From NCBI RefSeq assembly GCF_963668665.1, contig NZ_OY764902.1, positions 2,494,001 through 2,558,000 of the forward strand: a DNA stretch of 64,000 nt. Direction: 5' to 3'. The DNA is from an uncultured Anaeromusa sp. GTDB taxonomy: Bacteria > Bacillota > Negativicutes > Anaeromusales > Anaeromusaceae. Positions 63,872 to 64,000 of the stretch are shown piece after piece; positions within the stretch are counted from its first letter, which is position 1; each line of letters starts with the position of its first letter. A program made the translations under genes and the position numbers. The notes beneath the pieces are model-generated. The model was given only the letters and a program-made list of their open reading frames with translations. It made no database searches and was not told where the DNA came from.

Positions 63872-64000
63872 ATGACTTCGAGTGATATGAATTACCTGAC
63901 GGTAGCTTTGCCTAAAGGGAAATTGTTTGCCAAGGCGGCGGAATTGTTGGGACGCATTGGCTATACAGCCGACGATCTCAGCGAAAAATCGCGCAAGCTG
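63872..64000 (+). CDS. hisG: ATP phosphoribosyltransferase HisG, N-terminal part (cut by window end)
   Basis: The first 43 residues are present: YLTVALPKGKLFAKAAELLGRIGY is the start of HisG, the first enzyme of histidine synthesis. The N-terminal form fits the short, HisZ-dependent type, in agreement with hisZ upstream. AAGAGGCGG lies before the ATG. The gene runs off the window. Confidence 0.93.
   Translation, partial: MTSSDMNYLTVALPKGKLFAKAAELLGRIGYTADDLSEKSRKL

Overview
The window is a single, gene-dense bacterial chromosome segment with no rRNA, tRNA, CRISPR array, prophage or intact insertion sequence that I can see. The gene set suggests an anaerobic, motile, low-to-mid GC Firmicute, most likely of the Negativicutes (Sporomusa/Anaeromusa-like). 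Pointers are a one-polypeptide pyruvate:ferredoxin oxidoreductase, an 8-Fe clostridial ferredoxin, the futalosine menaquinone route (mqnE-mqnA-mqnC), LL-diaminopimelate aminotransferase (dapL), HisZ, an ANTAR two-component pair, motAB, CIRCE-controlled groESL, strong AGGAGG ribosome sites and frequent GTG/TTG starts. The Negativicutes placement is inference, not proof.

Layout. 1-9,900: end of an unknown gene, a secreted SYLF protein, a GGDEF-EAL protein with a degenerate SSDEF site, an AbgA-like amidohydrolase, a small ferredoxin, clpB, and an MFS transporter beside a LarA-type racemase. 9,900-21,300: YaaW-like protein with thiE, an EAL-CBS-GGDEF protein, mutY, PFOR, a HAD hydrolase and dapL. 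21,500-30,000: ferritin behind a PerR-like box, a CoA-disulfide reductase-like flavoprotein, motAB, acpS-nnrDE-endoAI-endoA, a cell-wall amidase and a GerM-domain lipoprotein. 30,000-35,400: TPP riboswitch-thiC, then thiL-tsaE-tsaB-rimI-tsaD. 35,450-39,640: PdtaS/EutW-like kinase, ANTAR response regulator, CIRCE, groES-groEL.

39,900-46,100: an unknown membrane protein, then a coupled mqnE-mqnA-mqnC-phosphorylase operon, then guaA, whose base composition is clearly lower in GC than its neighbours. 46,200-55,800: a small unknown gene, a guanine riboswitch with terminator before a pbuG purine permease, and the purine operon purE-C-F-M-N-H-D. 55,800-64,000: tetR behind a consensus promoter and a leader terminator, a 240-nt gene-free block rich in hairpins, the SAM-I riboswitch-controlled metN-metI-metQ-metQ methionine importer, yerC-hisZ-HD protein, a D-2-hydroxyacid dehydrogenase and the first 43 codons of hisG behind a palindromic operator.

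Most of the window is housekeeping. The points most worth a second look are the hairpin-rich block at 56,592-56,830, the MtnP-family phosphorylase in the menaquinone operon with no mqnB in view, the candidate YerC/HisR operators at yerC and hisG, the palindrome before clpB, the xenologous-looking guaA, and a family of degenerate intergenic repeats.
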